From Eucalyptus grandis (taxonomy: Eukaryota > Streptophyta > Magnoliopsida > Myrtales > Myrtaceae), in contig NC_052613.1 of NCBI RefSeq assembly GCF_016545825.1, positions 39,166,112 to 39,230,111 on the forward strand: DNA of 64,000 nucleotides, written 5' to 3'. Of this stretch, positions 61,101 through 64,000 are shown piece after piece. A program made the translations under genes and the position numbers. The notes beneath the pieces were generated by a model. The model saw only the letters and a list, made by a program, of their open reading frames with translations, was not told where the DNA came from and did no database searches. The stretch's first letter is position 1. Every line of letters starts with the position of its first letter.

Positions 61101-61584
61101 CTTTTAATCGAAAAAAAAAAAAAATTTCTCATGCCATCTATCAGCAACAGCCCATGTACTTGCTTCGAGATCTAGGCCGACCATTTCGATTAATCTTTTA
61201 TTATTATTTTTTGTTGGTGTTGATCACAGGCTGAGGGACCCAGTCCGACAACGGCCCCCAGTCCGTCGCCCTCCAGTCCCTCGGCCCCCGGACCCAGTCC
61301 GACATCGGCCCCCAGTCCGTCGCCCTCCAGTCCCTCGGCCCCCGGACCCAGTCCGACTTCGCCCCCAGTCCGTCGCCCCCGGACCCAGTCCGACATCGGC
61401 CCCCAGTGCGTCGCCTTCCAGTCCGTCGCCCTCCAGTCCGTCCATTCCCTCAGCCCCCAGTCCGCCAGCCCCCAGTCCGCCAGCCCCGTCGACGAGCTCA
61501 GTGAAGAAGTGGTGCGTGCCAAGATCGAAGGAGTTGATCCTAGGAGGTTCTTGTTTTTTGTTCGCATACTTTCTGTTAATTTGA
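58174..61584 (+). CDS. GH17 glucan endo-1,3-beta-glucosidase, frameshifted, truncated CBM43
   Basis: Secreted GH17 enzymes cut callose (beta-1,3-glucan) in walls and at plasmodesmata. The start at 58174 gives a signal peptide ending SRA before AYTIGINYG. Exon 1 (58174-59224) holds the GH17 barrel: VKIFHASPDILRAFAGTGI, the acid Glu in IAMGNEIL, NPYPFFG, and the nucleophile Glu in VVGETGWPS. One extra base near 58813-58819 shifts the frame. After it, LNYALFKP, NYTNMFDAQMDAVYSAMKKVG and NYGLFKPDLTPVYDVGILRN read in the new frame. An intron of 2 kb ends at 61229. The next exon is a Ser/Pro linker with another net shift near 61347, then KKWCVPRSK, the first residues of a CBM43 (X8) domain. The rest of CBM43 is not seen downstream. 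It is probably a pseudogene or damaged assembly. An upstream Met at 58009 is unlikely. Confidence 0.88.
59270..60140. repeat. Tandem AT-rich repeats in the GH17 intron
   Basis: A unit of about 145-190 bp recurs about five times. Its marks are CTAGTATAATAG-like words at about 59353, 59497, 59643, 59828 and 59990, each followed by GTGAGCCACAAATTCTT-like and CACAATAATTTATAATTAT-like words. The copies differ by many substitutions, so the array is old. Confidence 0.85.
60141..61229. other. Remainder of the GH17 intron
   Basis: AT-rich intron sequence with long T- and A-tracts (for example at 60460 and 60885). A short GC-richer part at 60950-61200 has no recognisable motif. The acceptor TTGATCACAG precedes 61230. 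Confidence 0.6.
61240..61480 (+). repeat. Ser/Pro-coding minisatellite in the GH17 linker
   Basis: A unit of about 60 bp, GGACCCAGTCCGAC, then GGCCCCCAGTCCGTCGCC, then CTCCAGTCCCTCGGCCCC, is repeated about three times and then degenerates. It encodes PSPTTAPSPSPSSPSAPG-type linker sequence that would be a target for proline hydroxylation and glycosylation. A missing base near 61347 breaks the frame within it. Confidence 0.85.
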
Positions 61585-63351
61585 AGGAAAGAAAGAGAAG
61601 GGAATTCGAACGTCAGCCTCCCTTCTCTTTTTGTGGTGGGAGCAGATCGCGGCTTTTATATGAGGTTGTATTATTGGCTTTTCAGCAACATAGATTTGGG
61701 GGTTGCTATTGATCCCCCTTTTTCTATCTTTTTTGGGGATCATGCGACTGATCCACTTTTCTCTATCCGATATGGCTTTTATAGAAGGTTGAGCCGGGTC
61801 AAACGGCTAAAAATTTTGATGGAGCCATCCTCCAATTGAATAAGATTGAGTACCTACATTCTGAATTACGAAGCACTTCATGGGATAGGAAGTTCCCACG
61901 TTTATCATGTATTGTTGTTATACATACTACATAGTTTGAGTGGGAGTTGAAAGAATGCTTGCTTCCCTGTTCATCGTGTGTTTTACCTTCTTGAATTGTC
62001 ACATTATAAAATGTAGCATAACTTTTGTCATATGATCCTTATTCAGTCGATAAGTTTTAGTTTAGCAATTTGTCATCTATTGATCAACATAGATAGTTCC
62101 TATTCGGGTAGGCTTATTTTAAATGTATATTTTATTACTGTATACTATAAAAGTGTCAATTTTCAGACTTAAGAAAATTTATCATTATAGCGGTTTTTTT
62201 TTTTTTTTTGGGCCTTGTACTGACCTTAGGCCTTCATATGATGTTTTAAAATATTATAATTATACAAGTGTCATACTTTTCTCTTGCATGACATCATTAA
62301 CGAGGAAACTACATATATATAATGATGTCTGCACAAAGCACGGGCTGAACTGGATAATTATGGACGGTAATTATCTCACTTTTGATACGGCACGCCTTAA
62401 TGGCTCCTCTTATTGTTTACGATCTTGACCAATCAATAAGTCTAGAAGATTAAAAAGATTTTATGAATCCCCTTTTTTGGTCTAACCCCCTAAAAAAACC
62501 GTAACTTTGCATCTATTTTCAATTCCGCCTCAATCCTTCTTTTGTATGTAAAATATAATCCCCAACTTTCATCTCAATCCATTTTTGCCTATCTGTCCAA
62601 AAATATCCAATAACTTTTTCAAAATTATCAACAAAGGCCTGTTAGAGATTTATTATTGAAACCCACATCTTCATCAACACTTTCATCTTCGTTTGGAACA
62701 GTAACAACTTCATGATGTTCATAATCTTAAAGAAACCAACGAGATTGATTTTTAGACGCAAGTGTAGATTTGAGACTAGAATAAAAGTTAAAGATATTTT
62801 TTAATAAAAAAAAGGACAGAATTGGGATTAAAGCTTAAGTTGATTTTATTTTTATTTTTTTGGAATTAGCCTTGCCTTGGTTGTAAGAAATCCTCAGAAT
62901 ACGGGTGCACGAAAAAGCCTGGATTTTCGGGTTCGTTTTCATTCAGGCCCGAGCACTCTCTGAACCCAAAACCCAACTGTTCATGGATCTCTTGAAAATA
63001 TTGAAAGATTTGAAGTTAATCTTCGCCATCCAGACTTGGGCTCCGACTCTCAGAGAGGTGGCCGTGCGCCTTCATGGATCGACACCGTAAAGAATACCAG
63101 CAAGGTAGTCGCTAACCGGGTTCCTTTCTAGTTTGGTTCACTCGGATTTGATGTGTAGATTGCCATACTGTCAGGAAGGACATTGTCGTACCATAAAATA
63201 CTATTAACTTATCTTCTAGGTTCCTGGATGCTGTTCCGTTGAGGTTGAGTTGTGTTGGCTTGGCAACTTTAGGATTGCTTTGATCATACGTACACATTGC
63301 TTGAGCTGTTTAGTGTGGAGTGGATCTATGCTCGCAGTGGAGCGTCATGTT
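61585..63351. other. 3' flank of the GH17 gene, no gene seen
   Basis: This is AT-rich DNA. I looked here for the missing CBM43 residues (LQANIDY, CGPI, ACF-type motifs) and did not find them. Small frames such as 62905-63090 have no family resemblance. Confidence 0.55.
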
Positions 63352-64000
63352 AGAGCGTGTTTGGTAACGATTACGTTCTTGAAAGGCGATTATCGACTAA
63401 AAATTATTTTTTGATTGTTCTAGAACCGATTCCGAGTAAAAAGTGTGTTTGGTAACTATCCAAAATTTTGATTCGGAATAGAATTGCGTTTGATACCGTG
63501 TTAATTGATTATATTCCAAATTAATTTATTTTAATTTTTAAATAATTTTAAATAATTTTTTTCTTTTTTTACCCTTTTTCCTATTCTTCTTCTTCTTCAT
63601 CGGCCCGATGCTCATCGGAGCGTCGGCCTCGTTGGCCGAGCCTCAGCCTCGGGTAGGCGGGCGAGGCTTCGGCCTCGCCGAGGCTCGGGTGGGCGGGCGA
63701 GCCTCACCGGTGGCCGAGGTGAGCTTCTTCGGGCAGCGGGCGAGGCTCGACCTCGCCCCGATCGAGCCTCGAGGCCGAGGCTCGCCCAGCTACCGGCGAG
63801 GCTCACCTGGCCACCGACCTCGCCAGTGGCTGGGCTTGCCTCCGGCGAGCTCGCCGGACCGGTGACCGGCGGCGAGCGGTGGCGACGGCAACCGGGATGA
63901 CGAAAGGAAGAGCGAGATTTCACCATTTTGATTCTTTTTCGATTCTCGGACGGAGAATCAAATTTTTTTATTCTCAAATCTTGTCCAAAATTATTCCGGG
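63352..64000. mobile_element. hAT-like MITE, cut by the window edge
   Basis: It begins near AGAGCGTGTTTGGTAACGATT. GTGTTTGGTAAC is repeated again at 63441. AT-rich sub-ends then lead into a GC-rich core (63600-63890) of GAGGCTCG, CTCGCC and GCCGAGG words. The other terminal repeat would lie past 64000. The GTGTTTGGTAAC style is common in plant hAT MITEs. There is no coding content, although the core gives open frames on both strands. Confidence 0.55.

Noticed and set aside
61190..61567. Minus-strand frame rich in LGPGAEGLEGDGLG repeats
   Set aside because: It is the antisense of the Ser/Pro linker minisatellite of the glucanase gene.
63608..63977. Open frames on both strands at the right edge
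   Set aside because: They are produced by the GC-rich core of a MITE-like element; translations are low complexity.

Overview
The window is nuclear DNA of a flowering plant. The evidence is GT-AG introns, a plant alpha-expansin, an IDN2/FDM RNA-directed DNA methylation factor, RLCK-VII kinases, a GH17 glucanase, an FPF1-like gene, a nuclear tRNA-Lys, and layers of plant transposons. The gene families point to a woody eudicot. AT-rich transposons with GC-rich cores made me think of Myrtaceae such as Eucalyptus, but that is a guess from style, not proof.

Left third (1-23.5 kb): a complete alpha-expansin gene (1927-4088, +) starts a tandem segmental duplication of two units of about 10.4 kb (2751-13143 and 13144-23469). 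Each unit runs from inside expansin intron 2 to the 5' leader of an XS/XH-domain gene of the IDN2/FDM family on the minus strand. The result is: complete expansin; broken FDM copy (8160-11495); expansin fragment with only part of intron 2 plus exon 3; intact FDM copy (18921-22259, 672 residues). The broken FDM copy carries a templated inverted insertion that makes a hairpin from its own coding minisatellite. A MITE sits only in unit A. Each unit also holds an older, more diverged relic of the FDM 5' intron.

23.5-33 kb: a 2.9-kb terminal-inverted-repeat element carries intron-containing 5' exons of a KIN-14 kinesin (Pack-MULE-like). Then come tRNA-Lys(TTT), an intronless FPF1-like gene, a LINE scrap and long empty AT-rich DNA.

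33-40 kb: two RLCK-VII kinase genes converge. The plus-strand gene is PCRK1/PBL19-like and has a GC-AG intron and a late frameshift. The minus-strand gene is PBL9/PBL10 (APK1)-like, has an N-terminal acylation signal and looks intact.

43.5-55.8 kb: a decayed Ty1/Copia retrotransposon with both LTRs contains a 1.3-kb long-TIR element in its 5' LTR, a 6-kb PIF/Harbinger transposon with TAA target duplication between its integrase and RT parts, and a fold-back element near its 3' end. The Harbinger element holds a thioredoxin-y fragment with splice sites still visible. Many stops in these relics look like C-to-T changes.

55.8-64 kb: a GH17 beta-1,3-glucanase gene has a frameshift, a 2-kb intron filled with tandem repeats, a Pro/Ser linker and only the start of a CBM43 module. 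A hAT-like MITE runs off the right edge.

Exon limits were read by eye from splice consensus and protein families and should be good to a few bases. No alignment or database search was run.
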